The translations under genes and the position numbers were made by a program. Positions 44,884-54,511 of a DNA stretch of 64,000 nucleotides are shown here, in pieces (positions within the stretch are counted from its first letter, which is position 1; each line of letters starts with the position of its first letter). This DNA is from Rubrobacter marinus (GTDB lineage: Bacteria; Actinomycetota; Rubrobacteria; Rubrobacterales; Rubrobacteraceae). The stretch is from NCBI RefSeq assembly GCF_011492965.1, contig NZ_CP045121.1, forward strand, positions 1,488,001 through 1,552,000. Direction: 5' to 3'. Below the pieces are notes generated by a model. That model was not told the DNA's origin, did no database searches, and saw only the letters and a list, made by a program, of their open reading frames with translations.

Positions 44884-47787
44884 ATGCGCACACGGAAGCC
44901 ACGCCGCTCCTTCGTCGAGCGGGCCGCGGCGAGGATAGGGCTCATCCCGAAGCTGGACGAGCCGGAGGATGTAGCCGGAGAGATAGAGCGTCTCTCTCCG
45001 GGCTCGGCCCTTACGGGCTTTCCGCCGCCGGAGAGGTGGGACGACTGGGTCGAGTACGAGGCGAAGGGCTGGACTCGCGGGGAGAAGCGGCGTTACCAGA
45101 TCGTCCCGACCGTCTGCTTCAACTGCGAGTCGGCGTGCGGGCTCCTGGCGTACGTGGACCGGGAGAGCGGGGAGGTCAGGAAGTTCGAGGGGCACCCTTT
45201 GCACCCCGGCAGCCGCGGGCGCAACTGCGCGAAGGGGCCGGCGACCATCAACCAGGTCAGGGACCCGGAGCGCATCCTCTACCCGATGAGGCGCAAGGGG
45301 AAGCGCGGGGGCGGAGAGTGGGAGCGGGTGAGCTGGGACGAGGCGCTCGACGACATAGCGTCGCGCATCCGCAAGGCTCTGGAGGATGGCCGCAACGACG
45401 AGGTCATGTACCACGTCGGGCGGCCCGGCTTCGAGCACCAGCACATGGAGAGGATCTTCCGGGCCTGGCGCGTGGACGCCCACAACTCCCACACCAACGT
45501 CTGCTCCAGCTCCGGGCGCTTCGGGTACCAGCTCTGGGGCGGGTTCGACCGGCCCTCGCCGGACTACGCGAACGCCAGAGCCATCCTGCTCATAAGCGCC
45601 CACCTGGAGAGCGGCCACTACTTCAACCCACACGCCCAGAGGATCATCGAAGGAAAGACGAAGGGCGCGAAGCTCATCGTCGTAGACCCGAGGCTCTCGA
45701 ACTCCGCGGCGATGGCCGACCACTGGCTGCCGGCCAGGCCCGGCTCGGAGGCGGCGCTCCTGCTCGCGATGGCCAAGGTCATCCTCGACGAGGGGCTCTA
45801 CGACGAGGAGTTCCTGCGCGACTGGACCAACTGGCGGCAGTACCTCGAAGAGGAGCACCCCGAGAAGGACCCGGACTCCTTCGAGGCGTTCGTCCGGGCG
45901 CTCGGGGAGGACTACGCGGGGTACACCCCCGAGTACGCGGAGGCCGAGTGCGGGGTCCCGGCCGAAAAGGTGGTGGAGGTTGCGCGCGTGATCGGGCGGG
46001 CCGCCCCCGCTGTGGCGGCGCACAACTGGCGGGCCGCTGCCGCCGCAAACCTCGGAGGCTGGCAGGTCTCGCGCTGCCTGATGCTCCTGAACGTCCTCAC
46101 CGGGAGCTGGGGCCGGCGCGGGGGCACGAGCCCGAACGGCTGGAACAAGTGGCTGCCCCATTTCTGGGAGGAGCCGCCGCCCCAGGGGGTCTGGAACACC
46201 TTCACCTACCCCGACGAGTACCCTTTAGCGCAGTACGAGATGAGCCCGCTCCTGCCCTACTTCCTGATGGAGGGACGGGGGAGGCTCGAGGTCTACTTCA
46301 GCCGCGTCCTGAACCCCGTGTGGACCTACCCGGACGGGTTCTCCTGGATCGAGGCCCTCACGGACGAGGACGCCGTCGGCTGCCACGTCGCCCTCACCCC
46401 GACCTGGAGCGAGACGGCGTACTTCGCCGACTACGTGCTGCCCCTGGGCCACGGCCCCGAGCGCCACGACCTGATGAGCCAGGAGACGCACGCGGGGGTG
46501 TGGCTCTCGTTCCGCCAGCCGGTGTTGCGGGAGGCGGCCAGGAGGCGCGGAGAAGAGGTCCGGTATACGTACGAGACCAACCCCGGCGAGGTCTGGGAGG
46601 ACGACGAGTTCTGGATCGAGCTGAGCTGGCGCATAGACCCGGACGGCGAGATGGGGATAAGGCGCTTCTTCGAGAGCCCCTACAACCCCGGCGAGAAGCT
46701 CACCGTCGACGATTACTACCGCTGGATCTTCGAGAACGCCGTACCCGGCCTCCCGGAGAAGGCGGCCGAAGAGGACCTTACGCCTCTGGAGTACATGCGA
46801 AAGTACGCCGCCTTCGAGATTAAGCGGGAGGTCTACGAGCGGAACATGCGCGAGCTCGGTCCCGAGGAAATCGAAGGGGCCAGGGTCGGGCCCGACGGGA
46901 CCGTAACGACGCCGGAGAGCCGCGACGGCGGCGTGATCCGGGCGAACCGGCGCGTCCCGCACGTCGGCGTCCACGTGGGCGGAAAGGCGCGTGAGGGTTT
47001 CCCGACGACGAGCGGGAAGCTCGAGGTCTGGTCTCCAACCATGGCCGAGTGGGGCTGGCCGGAGTACGCTACCCCCGGGTACGTGAAGAGCCACGTACAC
47101 CCGGAGAACCTCCAAGAAGGGCAGCTCGTGCTGAACGCCACCTTCCGCCTCCCGACGCTCATCCACACCAGGAGCGGCAACGCGAAGTGGCTGAACGAGA
47201 TCTCGAACAAAAACCCGGTCTGGGTCCACCCGAAGGACGCGCGCGAGCGCGGCATCGAGACCGGCGACCTCGTGCGGGTGACGACCGAGATCGGCTACTC
47301 CGTCAACCACGCCTGGGTGACGGAAGGCATCTCGCCCGGCGTCGTCGCCTGCTCCCACCACCTCGGCCGCTGGCGCCGCAAGGGGGACGAGGCGGACCGC
47401 TGGAGCAACTCCCTCGTGGACATAACGCGTGCCGGCGACGGCTGGCGCCTCAGGCAGATCGAAGGCCCCGCCCCTACGCAAGCGTCGACCCCGACACGAG
47501 CCGCATCTTCTGGGGCGACGGCGGGGTGCACCAGAACCTGACCTTCCCCGTCCACCCCGACCCCGTAAGCGGGATGCACTGCTGGCACCAGGCTGTCTAC
47601 CTGACGAAAGCTCGCCCGAAGACCGCTACGGCGACGTCTACGTGGACACCGAAAAGAGCCGCGAGGTCTACCGCCGCTGGCTCGCCATGACCCGCCCCGG
47701 CCCGCGCCCCGACGGCCTCAGGCGCCCCGAGGTCTTCGACCGCCCTACAGGCCGGACCGGAAGGTCTACTTCGTGGACGGAAAATGA
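44884..47787 (+). CDS. Molybdopterin oxidoreductase catalytic subunit (SoeA/PsrA/PhsA-like), three apparent single-base deletions near the 3' end
   Basis: A DMSO-reductase-superfamily enzyme of about 968 residues after correction. The N-terminus binds one [4Fe-4S] cluster (VCFNCESACGLLAY and GRNCAKGPAT). NSHTNVCSSSGRFGYQLWGG lies where the Mo-ligating residue usually sits and offers a Cys. Later motifs include AKLIVVDPRLSNSAAMADHW, VLNPVWTYPDGFSW and LPTLIHTRSGNAKWLNEISN with the pterin-binding C-terminal domain. Frame slips at C runs 47466-47469, 47615-47617 and 47743-47745 interrupt the tail; corrected, it reads YASVDPDTSRIFWGDGGVHQ ... YFVDGK. There is no twin-arginine signal, so it is cytoplasmic. 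This and the adjacent SulP genes favour sulfite oxidation (SoeABC-like), but polysulfide or thiosulfate reduction is possible. Confidence 0.85.
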
Positions 47788-47797
47788 CGCACTCGGC

Positions 47798-49603
47798 ATG
47801 ACGGAAGGGACGGACAACCGCGCGCAGACCCCTAAGCCTTCGGGAGCCCTGGCGAAGGCTTTCCCGGCCTACGCCTGGCTCCGGGGGTACGACCGGGAGG
47901 ACCTGTCCAAAGACTTCACGGCGGCCCTGATCATCACGGTGATGCTGGTCCCGCAGAGCATGGCCTACGCGATGCTGGCGGGGCTGCCGCCGATCTACGG
48001 GCTGTACGCCTCGATCGTCCCGACGATCGTGTACGCCCTGTTCGGCACCTCCCGGCACATGCCGGTCGGCCCTCCGGCGCTGATGGCCCTCCTGACCCTG
48101 ACGTCGGTCTCGGCCCTCGCCCGGTCGGGGACGGAGGAGTACATTGGCCTCGTCCTCCTCCTCGCGCTGACGGTCGGCGTCGTGCAGCTCGCCATCGGTC
48201 TCCTCGGGATGGGGTTCATAACCAACTTCATCTCCCGCCCGGTCCTGAGCGGCTTCATCTACGCCTCCGCGGTCATCATCCTGCTCAGCCAGGTGAAGCA
48301 CCTGCTCGGGATAAGCCTCCCGGAAGGGACCTCGATGCCGGCGCTGGTCGCGGAGATATGGCGCAGCATCGGCGAGACGAACCCCATCGCCCTCGCCCTC
48401 GCGGTCTTCGGCTTCGCCACGATACTCGTCCTCGCCAGGGTCGCGCCGCGGTTGCCCGGGTCCCTGATCGCGGTTGCGGCGAGCACGCTCGCCGTCTTCC
48501 TCTTCGCCCTCGACGGGAGGGTGGACATCGTCGGGGAGGTGCCCCGCGGGCTCCCGGACCTCTCCCTTCCGGTCCTCGACGTAGAGGCGATCCGGGCCCT
48601 CCTCCCCGCGGCCCTCGTCGTCGCCTTCGTCGGGTTTATAGAGTCGATCTCGGTCGCCAAAGCCGTCGCCGCCAGGGAGCGTTACAAGATCGACTCGAAC
48701 GCCGAGCTCAGGGCTTTAGGGCTCGCCAACGTCGCCGCGGCGTTCTCCTCGGGCTTCCCGGTCGCGGGCTCCTTCTCGCGCACGGCCGTCCAGTACCAGT
48801 CGGGAGGCCGGACGCAGGCCGCCTCGATCATGACCGCCCTGATGGTTGTCGCGACCATCCTGTTCCTGACCCCCCTCTTCTACTACCTGCCGAACGCGGC
48901 GCTTGCGGCCGTGATCGCCGTCGCCGTCTACGGGCTGCTCGACTTCAAGGAGGTCCGGCGCGCCTTCAGGACCAGAAGGGCCGACGGGCTGGCGCTCCTG
49001 ATCACCTTCGCAGTAACCCTCCTCGTCGGGGTGGAGCAGGGGATCATCGCCGGAGCCGCCTTCGCCCTGCTCGCCTTCGTCAGGCGCACGGCCTACCCCA
49101 ACACAACCGAGCTCGGCTACGTGGAGAGCGAGGACGCCTTCCTCGGCCTGCGCAGCTACCCCGAAGCGAAGACGTACCCCGAAGCCCTGATCGTGCGCTT
49201 CGACGCCCGCCTCTACTTCGCCAACATCCCCTTCCTGGAAGAGTGGCTGATCTCCGCGGTCGCCGACCGCTCGCGCCTGAAGTGGATCGTCCTCGACTGC
49301 CGCGGCGTGAATGGCATCGACTTGACCGCCATAGAAGGACTCGAAAACCTGGTCTCCAAGTACCGCGCCACGGACATCGAGGTCCTGCTCACCCACGTAA
49401 AGCTCCAGGTCCGTAAACCCCTCGAAGCCGCCGGCTGGAACGAAAAGTTCGAAGGCAGCATGAGATACCCAACCACCAGAGACGCCCTCAGAAACATCGG
49501 CCTCCTCGACGAACGAGAGGCCCGTGCCACCCACAACGGCCCCCGCCCCGACACACCCAACCCCCCCGCGAGCCCGACGTACCCGCAAAACCTCGGAGAC
49601 TAG
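47798..49603 (+). CDS. SulP family sulfate permease with STAS domain (copy 1)
   Basis: A 601-residue SLC26/SulP transporter. It opens WLRGYDREDLSKDFTAALII, followed by the family signature VPQSMAYAMLAGLPPIYGLY, about 12-14 helices (GFIESISVAKAVAARERYKI is the conserved helix 10 region) and a C-terminal STAS domain from about residue 440 (ALIVRFDARLYFANIPFLEE, WIVLDCRGVNGIDLTAIEGL). SulP proteins move sulfate, bicarbonate or related anions; direction is not fixed by sequence. The start lies 11 bases after the Mo-subunit stop, so it belongs to the same operon, suggesting it handles the sulfate or other oxyanion made or used by that enzyme. Confidence 0.93.
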   Translation: MTEGTDNRAQTPKPSGALAKAFPAYAWLRGYDREDLSKDFTAALIITVMLVPQSMAYAMLAGLPPIYGLYASIVPTIVYALFGTSRHMPVGPPALMALLTLTSVSALARSGTEEYIGLVLLLALTVGVVQLAIGLLGMGFITNFISRPVLSGFIYASAVIILLSQVKHLLGISLPEGTSMPALVAEIWRSIGETNPIALALAVFGFATILVLARVAPRLPGSLIAVAASTLAVFLFALDGRVDIVGEVPRGLPDLSLPVLDVEAIRALLPAALVVAFVGFIESISVAKAVAARERYKIDSNAELRALGLANVAAAFSSGFPVAGSFSRTAVQYQSGGRTQAASIMTALMVVATILFLTPLFYYLPNAALAAVIAVAVYGLLDFKEVRRAFRTRRADGLALLITFAVTLLVGVEQGIIAGAAFALLAFVRRTAYPNTTELGYVESEDAFLGLRSYPEAKTYPEALIVRFDARLYFANIPFLEEWLISAVADRSRLKWIVLDCRGVNGIDLTAIEGLENLVSKYRATDIEVLLTHVKLQVRKPLEAAGWNEKFEGSMRYPTTRDALRNIGLLDEREARATHNGPRPDTPNPPASPTYPQNLGD

Positions 49604-49614
49604 AGCCTATATAC

Positions 49615-49651
49615 ATAACCGTATTGACATATAGAGATTAAAGGCTATCAT
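49615..49651 (+). promoter_or_regulatory. Promoter with ArsR-site-like operator before the MBL-rhodanese gene
   Basis: TTGACA (49624-49629), a 16-base spacer and TATCAT (49646-49651) form a near-consensus sigma-70 promoter 44 bases upstream of the ATG at 49695. ATAACCGTATTGACAT (49615-49630) overlaps the -35 box and matches 12 of 16 positions of the reverse complement of the site before the ArsR gene (54496-54511), sharing ACCGTAT. Confidence 0.65.
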
Positions 49652-49694
49652 CAGGTCAACGCCGGAAAGGACCGGAGGCGCGAAGGAGGCAGTT

Positions 49695-51092
49695 ATGTTG
49701 TTCGAGAGGATCTACGACGAGGACCTGGCGCAGGCCAGTTACTTTATCGGGTGTCAGCGGGCGGGTACTGCGGTTGTCGTGGACCCCCGGCGCGACGTGG
49801 GGGTCTACCTGGAGAAGGCCGAGAAGCACGGCATGCAGATCCTCGCCGTCACCGAGACGCACATCCATGCGGACTACCTCTCGGGTTCCAGGGAGCTTGC
49901 GGCTGCGACGGGGGCGACGCTGTACCTCTCCGACGAGGGCGACGCCGACTGGAAGTACGGCTTCGAGGGCGAGGGCTCTACGACGGGAGCGAGATCCGGG
50001 TGGGCAACGTCGTGCTGACGGCCGTCCACACGCCGGGCCACACCCCCGAGCACCTCTCGTTCCTCGTCACCGACGGCGCTACGGCGGACGAGCCCGGGTA
50101 CATGCTCACCGGCGACTTCGTCTTCGTCGGCGACATCGGCAGGCCCGACCTACTCGACGAGGCCGCGGGCGGTAAGGACACGCGCTTCGGCGGGGCCAGG
50201 CAGATGTTCGCCAGCCTGCGCGACAAGTTCCTCACCCTGCCCGACCACGTACAGGTCTGGCCGGGACACGGGGCGGGGAGCGCCTGCGGCAAGGCTTTGG
50301 GGCCGTGCCCACCTCCACCGTCGGCTACGAGCGGCTCTTCTCGTGGTGGGGAGCTTACCTCGAACGGCGGGACGAGGATGGGTTCGTCGAGAAGCTGCTT
50401 GAGGGCAGCCCGACGCGCCTGTCTACTTCGGGCGCATGAAGCTCCAGAACAAGTCCGGGCCTGCGCTGCTTGGGGAGAGGCCGCCGCTCGTGCGCCACGA
50501 AGGCCGCGCGCTCGCCGGGGAGATCGAGCGGGGCGCGGTCCTGTTCGTCGACACCCGTTCGCGCGGGGCGCTCGCCGACGGCATGGTGCCGGGTGCCCTG
50601 AACGTCCCGGCCGGCAGCAGCTTCGTCACGTGGGCGTCGTGGGTGGTAGACCCCGAGGGGGACGACAGGCCGATCGTGGTGCTCGCAAAGGACGAGGCCG
50701 AGGCGAAGCTCCTTCGCGACCGGCTCTCGTACGTCGGCATAGACCGCGTCGAGGGCTACGTCACGGACCTCGAAGGGCTCGAAAAGGAGCCCGTGCCCAC
50801 CGTCTCCCCGGAAGAGCTCGACGAGATGGAAGACCCCTTCGTGCTCGACGTGCGCGCTAAAGGCGAGCACGAGGCCGGGTACATCCCGGGGGCGATCCAA
50901 CTGCACGGCGGGCGCGTGATGTGGCACCTCGACGATCTGCCGGGGGATAAGCCCATCGTCATCCACTGCCAGACCGGCGCGCGCGCAGCCGTCGTCGCGA
51001 GCGCCCTGAGGGCCGCGGGCTTCGGCCCGGTGCTGGAGCTCGAAGGCAGCTACGAGGGCTGGGCCGCCCGCAAGCAGCGGGTCCCCGCGTAG
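49695..51092 (+). CDS. MBL-fold persulfide dioxygenase fused to tandem rhodanese domains, three apparent single-base deletions
   Basis: About 466 residues after correction. The metallo-beta-lactamase domain has [56 protein letters not shown] and [15 protein letters not shown], matching persulfide dioxygenase-rhodanese proteins (CstB-like), which oxidise glutathione or protein persulfide to sulfite. Two rhodanese domains follow. The first ([15 protein letters not shown] ... [11 protein letters not shown]) lacks the active Cys; the second has [17 protein letters not shown] with Cys in the loop. Frame slips at GGG 49973-49975, GGGG 50299-50302 and GGG 50403-50405 each need one added G. ATG 49695 follows CGAAGGAGGCAGTT. 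It has its own promoter, probably ArsR-controlled. The HxHxD motif is followed by Tyr rather than His. Confidence 0.88.
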
Positions 51093-51109
51093 GACGGGCC
51101 GCCGCAAGG

Positions 51110-51145
51110 GGAGGCGCCGCGGGACGGCTACCCCGCGGCGCCTCC
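51110..51145. terminator. Hairpin after the MBL-rhodanese gene
   Basis: A perfect 14-bp stem (arms 51110-51123 and 51132-51145) with an 8-base loop, 18 bases after the stop codon. It probably attenuates transcription before the small rhodanese gene. Confidence 0.65.
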
Positions 51146-51178
51146 GGCATGTCCAACCTCTTATCCAACGGAGGCATC

Positions 51179-51511
51179 GTGGTGTATCAGCAGAGTTTTT
51201 CAGAAGACGCTTTTCAGGAGATCTTCCCGGAAGAGGTCGAACGGTGGCGGCAGAGGGGCGCTCGCATCGTCGACGTGCGCGAGAGGTGGGAGTACGAGGG
51301 GGGGCACCTGCCGGGGGCGCGGAACGTCCCGCTCGGCGAGCTGCCGGAGCGCGTGGAGGAGCTGCGGGGAAGCCCCGTGGTGCTCGTGTGCGCGAGCGGG
51401 AACCGCTCGGAGGGGGCCGCGCGGTTCCTGAGCCGGAGCGGATTCGGCGAGGTGGCGAACCTTCTGGGCGGGACGGCCGGCTGGGCGCAGCGCGGCCGGC
51501 CTCTAGAGTAG
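51179..51511 (+). CDS. Single-domain rhodanese
   Basis: A 110-residue rhodanese: FPEEVERWRQRGARIVDVRE, WEYEGGHLPGARNVPLGELP, and the active-site loop VVLVCASGNRSEGAARFL with catalytic Cys. It ends with the LLGGTAGWAQRGRPL typical of the fold. It would transfer sulfane sulfur between persulfide carriers. GTG 51179 is chosen because GGAGG lies six bases upstream (an alternative is GTG 51182). It precedes the second SulP gene by eight bases, so the pair is an operon. Confidence 0.9.
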   Translation: MVYQQSFSEDAFQEIFPEEVERWRQRGARIVDVRERWEYEGGHLPGARNVPLGELPERVEELRGSPVVLVCASGNRSEGAARFLSRSGFGEVANLLGGTAGWAQRGRPLE

Positions 51512-51519
51512 GCCGGAGG

Positions 51520-53220
51520 ATGTTCGAGAAGGTGGTCCCCGCGGCCGGCTGGCTGCGTCGCTACCGGAGCGAGGACCTCGCCGGGGACGTGTCGGCGGGC
51601 CTGATCGTGGCGGTGATGCTCGTCCCTCAAGGGATGGCCTACGCGATGCTCGCCGGCCTGCCCCCCGTGGTCGGGCTGTACGCCTCGATCGTGCCGCTCT
51701 TCGTGTACGCCCTGTTCGGGTCCTCGCGCCAGCTCGCGGTCGGGCCCGTCGCCATCGTCTCCCTGTTGACCCTCACCGGCGTCTCGGCCGTCGCCGAGCC
51801 GGGCACGGGCGAGTTCGTCGCACTGGCGGCGCTGCTGGCGCTCATGGTGGGGGCCATACAGTTCGGGCTCGGGCTGCTTCGGGCGGGCTTCGTCGTCAAC
51901 TTTCTCTCCCACGCCGTCGTCAGCGGGTTCACGTCTGCGGCGGCGATCGTGATCGGGCTGAGCCAGCTCGGCCAGCTCCTCGGCGTGAAGCTCGAGTCGA
52001 GCTTCTCCGTCCCGTTGCTGCTGTGGGAGGCGGCGGGGAGGCTCGCGGAGGTCGACCCGCCGACGCTCGCCATCGGGGTCGGGAGCATCGTCGCTCTGGT
52101 CGTGTCCAAAAGGGTCTCGCCGCGCTTCCCGGCGCCGCTCCTGGTTGTGGCCGCATCGACCCTTTTGGTCTACGCCTTCGGCCTGGACGAGCGGGGGGTG
52201 AGCATCGTCGGCGAGGTGCCGGGCGGCCTGCCCGCTCTCGCGCTACCGGCGATCGACGCGGGCGCGGTCGTCGCCCTGATCCCGACCGCCCTCACCATCG
52301 CCTTCGTCGGCTTTATGGAGTCGATAGCGGTCGCAAAGTCCATCGCCGCCAGGGAGAAGTACGAGGTCGACGCGAACCGGGAGCTCGTCGGGCTCGGGCT
52401 CGCCAACGTCTTCGGCTCCGCGTTCTCGTCGTACCCGGTGACGGGCGGGTTCTCGCGCTCGGCCGTGAACTACGGCGCCGGGGCGCGCGCGCCGCTCGCC
52501 TCGGTCATCACCGCAACCCTCGTCCTCCTGACCCTCGTCCTGTTCACCCCGCTGTTCTACTACCTGCCGAGCGCGGTGCTGGCGGCGATCGTGATGGTCG
52601 CGGTCTACGGTCTGATCGACGTGGGGGAGCTCGTGCGCCTGTTCAAGGTCAAGCGGGCCGATGCGCTGACCCTGGTCCTGACCTTCGCCGTCACGCTCCT
52701 CGTCGGCATAGAGCAGGGGATAATCGCCGGCATCGTCTTCTCGCTACTCGTCTTCGTGTGGCGCAGCGCCCAGCCTCACACGACGGAGGTGGGCTACCTC
52801 GCGGACGAGGACGTTTTCCGCAACGTGAGCCGCCACCCCGAGACCCGGACCTTCCCCGGGGCCCTGATCGTGCGCGTCGACGCCTCGCTCTACTTCGCGA
52901 ACACGGCGTTCCTGAAGGGCTGGCTCGACGACGCGGTCTCCCGCCGCCCGGACCTCCGGTACCTGATCCTGGACTTCTCCGCCGTCAACGACATAGACGC
53001 CGTGGCCCTGGAGACGCTGGAGGGACTGGCGACGGAGCTCGGGTCTCGCGGGATCGAGCTGCACTTCGCCGGCATGAAGGGCCCGGTGCGCGACGTCGTC
53101 GCCCGCTCCGCCTGGCCGAAGGAACTGGGGAAGAACGCGACCCACCTCTCCGTGAAGCACGCCCTCGACCGCCTGGACCTCTGGCGCCAGCCGAGCAAGG
53201 CGCCCCAACCCACGGCATAA
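51520..53220 (+). CDS. SulP family sulfate permease with STAS domain (copy 2)
   Basis: A 566-residue SulP transporter closely similar in layout to copy 1: WLRRYRSEDLAGDVSAGLIV, VPQGMAYAMLAGLPPVVGLY, GFMESIAVAKSIAAREKYEV, then a STAS domain (ALIVRVDASLYFANTAFLKG, LILDFSAVNDIDAVALETLE). The STAS domain regulates transport in the family. The ATG at 51520 is preceded by GGCCGGAGG. Linkage to a rhodanese rather than to the Mo enzyme suggests a different regulatory setting or substrate (sulfate, sulfite, thiosulfate or bicarbonate; not resolvable). It ends just before a 40-bp palindromic terminator. Confidence 0.93.
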   Translation: MFEKVVPAAGWLRRYRSEDLAGDVSAGLIVAVMLVPQGMAYAMLAGLPPVVGLYASIVPLFVYALFGSSRQLAVGPVAIVSLLTLTGVSAVAEPGTGEFVALAALLALMVGAIQFGLGLLRAGFVVNFLSHAVVSGFTSAAAIVIGLSQLGQLLGVKLESSFSVPLLLWEAAGRLAEVDPPTLAIGVGSIVALVVSKRVSPRFPAPLLVVAASTLLVYAFGLDERGVSIVGEVPGGLPALALPAIDAGAVVALIPTALTIAFVGFMESIAVAKSIAAREKYEVDANRELVGLGLANVFGSAFSSYPVTGGFSRSAVNYGAGARAPLASVITATLVLLTLVLFTPLFYYLPSAVLAAIVMVAVYGLIDVGELVRLFKVKRADALTLVLTFAVTLLVGIEQGIIAGIVFSLLVFVWRSAQPHTTEVGYLADEDVFRNVSRHPETRTFPGALIVRVDASLYFANTAFLKGWLDDAVSRRPDLRYLILDFSAVNDIDAVALETLEGLATELGSRGIELHFAGMKGPVRDVVARSAWPKELGKNATHLSVKHALDRLDLWRQPSKAPQPTA

Positions 53221-53223
53221 GCC

Positions 53224-53263
53224 CGCGGGGGCGCGGCGGTAGATCTACCGCCGCGCCCCCGCG
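53224..53263. terminator. 40-bp perfect palindrome between convergent genes
   Basis: A perfect inverted repeat centred between 53243 and 53244 with 20-bp arms and no unpaired loop bases, located between the stop of SulP copy 2 (plus) and the end of the rhodanese-DUF2892 gene (minus). It is a bidirectional terminator by position. Confidence 0.8.
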
Positions 53264-53283
53264 ATAGCCCGGGAAGTGCTTGC

Positions 53284-53882
53284 TCAGGCCGCCGAAAGCT
53301 CCTTTCCCTCCTTGAGTGCGCCCACCATCGCGTCCACGTCACAGTTCGCCCCGCGGTTGTAGGGCAGCTTCGAGAGCACCGACGCCATCCCGCAGGTGTC
53401 CGTAACGCCCGCAAAGACCAGCCCTGCGCCGACGGCCGCGGGCAACGCCCCGAAGCGCGGGCTCACGGTCAGGGCGAGCACCCCGCCGGCCGCCGCCAAA
53501 GCCCCCGCGACTATCCGGACCTGACGCTCCATGGAGATGCGCCCCCGCCCGCGCTCGACCGGCTTGCCGGCCGCCACCCACGCCCCCATGCCCCCCTCGA
53601 GGACGTGCAGGTTGGGCATCCCGCCTCCGACAGGGCCTCCCGAGCCTTCCGGGCCCGCCCCCCCGACTGGCACACGAGCACGACCGGCTCCTCGACGTTC
53701 TCGCGGATCTCCCGCGCATGCTCCCCCAGGAGATCCAACGGAACGTTGTACCCGCCCCGAATATGCACCGACTCGTACTCCCCGGGCGTCCTCACGTCGA
53801 GCACCCGCACGTCCGGGCGCTCGTCCATCAACTCACCCAAACGCTCCACGTCGATCACCGCGGGTATAGTGGCCGTCTGCAT
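53284..53882 (-). CDS. Rhodanese-DUF2892 membrane protein (YgaP-like), one apparent single-base deletion
   Basis: About 199 residues after correction. The N-terminal rhodanese domain reads ERPDVRVLDVRTPGEYESVH, then VVLVCQSGGRARKAREALSE with the catalytic Cys. At the plus-strand CCC 53620-53622 the frame slips; one added base gives MPNLHVLEGGMGAWVAAGKP and the C-terminal DUF2892 region MERQVRIVAGALAAAGGVLA ... GVTDTCGMASVLSKLPYN, with two membrane helices and the conserved C-GM motif. YgaP-type proteins are membrane-tethered sulfurtransferases. ATG 53882 has GAAGGAGGCGTT upstream. It is next after the ArsR gene on the same strand, with an operator-like palindrome between them. Confidence 0.87.
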
Positions 53883-53921
53883 AACGCCTCCTTCGACAGA
53901 CTACGTACTTCAGCTATTTTA

Positions 53922-53947
53922 TATGACCACATTAGTATGTGGTCATA
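53922..53947 (-). promoter_or_regulatory. Operator-like inverted repeat overlapping a promoter
   Basis: Perfect 11-bp arms (TATGACCACAT / ATGTGGTCATA) with a four-base spacer. On the minus strand TATGAC and TATAAA lie 18 bases apart across the repeat, making a promoter for the rhodanese-DUF2892 gene that starts 40 bases downstream. Binding of a dimeric repressor here would block it. The arms differ from the ACCGTAT-type sites. Confidence 0.65.
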
Positions 53948-54125
53948 ATAAGGAGGGTGCGCGCCGCCGGGGCGATGTTCGGCCGTTGGTCTGCGGGTAG
54001 GCGGTTCGGCTGCTCGGAGCGCTGGGGGCTTTGTGCGTTGGGGTGCGGCCGTGCGGGACCTTCCGCCGGTGCGAGGCTTCGGTGATCGGCGCGTTGTCGG
54101 GGAGGAGGTATAAGGTTGGGGCGCT

Positions 54126-54485
54126 CTAGGAGCTTCTGGAGAAGCCGCCGAGGTTCGCCTGGAGGCGGTCCTGGATCGAGCCGCACATCAGGTCGCAGAG
54201 CTCGAAGATGGTGGGGTCGGCTATCCTGTAGTAGGCGTTGAGGCCCTGCTTTCTACGCCCGACGATGCCCTCTTCGAGCAGCATCCTGAGGTGCTTTGAG
54301 ACGTTGGCCTGAAGCGCGCCCGTCTCCTGCACGAGCTCCGATACGGTCCTCTCGCCGTCCATGAGGGCGTAGATCAGACGCAGCCTCATCGGCTCGGCGA
54401 GCGCCTTGAACCGCTCCCCCAGCATCTCGAACGCCTCGTCGCTCAGATCTTTGCCGCTGTACCTGGCCACGTCCGTCCTCCACAT
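54126..54485 (-). CDS. ArsR/SmtB family repressor, candidate sulfur/persulfide sensor
   Basis: A 119-residue winged-helix repressor: EMLGERFKALAEPMRLRLIY, ALMDGERTVSELVQETGA, LQANVSKHLRMLLEEGIVG (recognition helix) and RRKQGLNAYYRIADPTIFEL. The C-terminal helix carries two cysteines in ELCDLMCGSIQDRL (C-x3-C). No ELCVCDL metal site is present in the recognition region. Given the flanking rhodaneses and persulfide dioxygenase, a thiol-based persulfide sensor of the BigR/SqrR kind is the likeliest role, but those use a Cys pair placed differently, so this is inference. ATG 54485 lies 11 bases from an operator-like palindrome, suggesting autoregulation. Confidence 0.88.
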   Translation of the reverse strand: MWRTDVARYSGKDLSDEAFEMLGERFKALAEPMRLRLIYALMDGERTVSELVQETGALQANVSKHLRMLLEEGIVGRRKQGLNAYYRIADPTIFELCDLMCGSIQDRLQANLGGFSRSS

Positions 54486-54495
54486 AAAAAATCAC

Positions 54496-54511
54496 ATTGC
54501 CATACGGTAAT
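54496..54511. promoter_or_regulatory. Putative ArsR autoregulatory operator
   Basis: ATTGCCATACGGTAAT, an imperfect palindrome (6 of 8 positions per half), 11-26 bases upstream of the ArsR start. Its reverse complement shares ACCGTAT with the site before the MBL-rhodanese gene and the ATTAC-N6-nAAT outline with the palindrome at 42945-42960. Confidence 0.55.
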
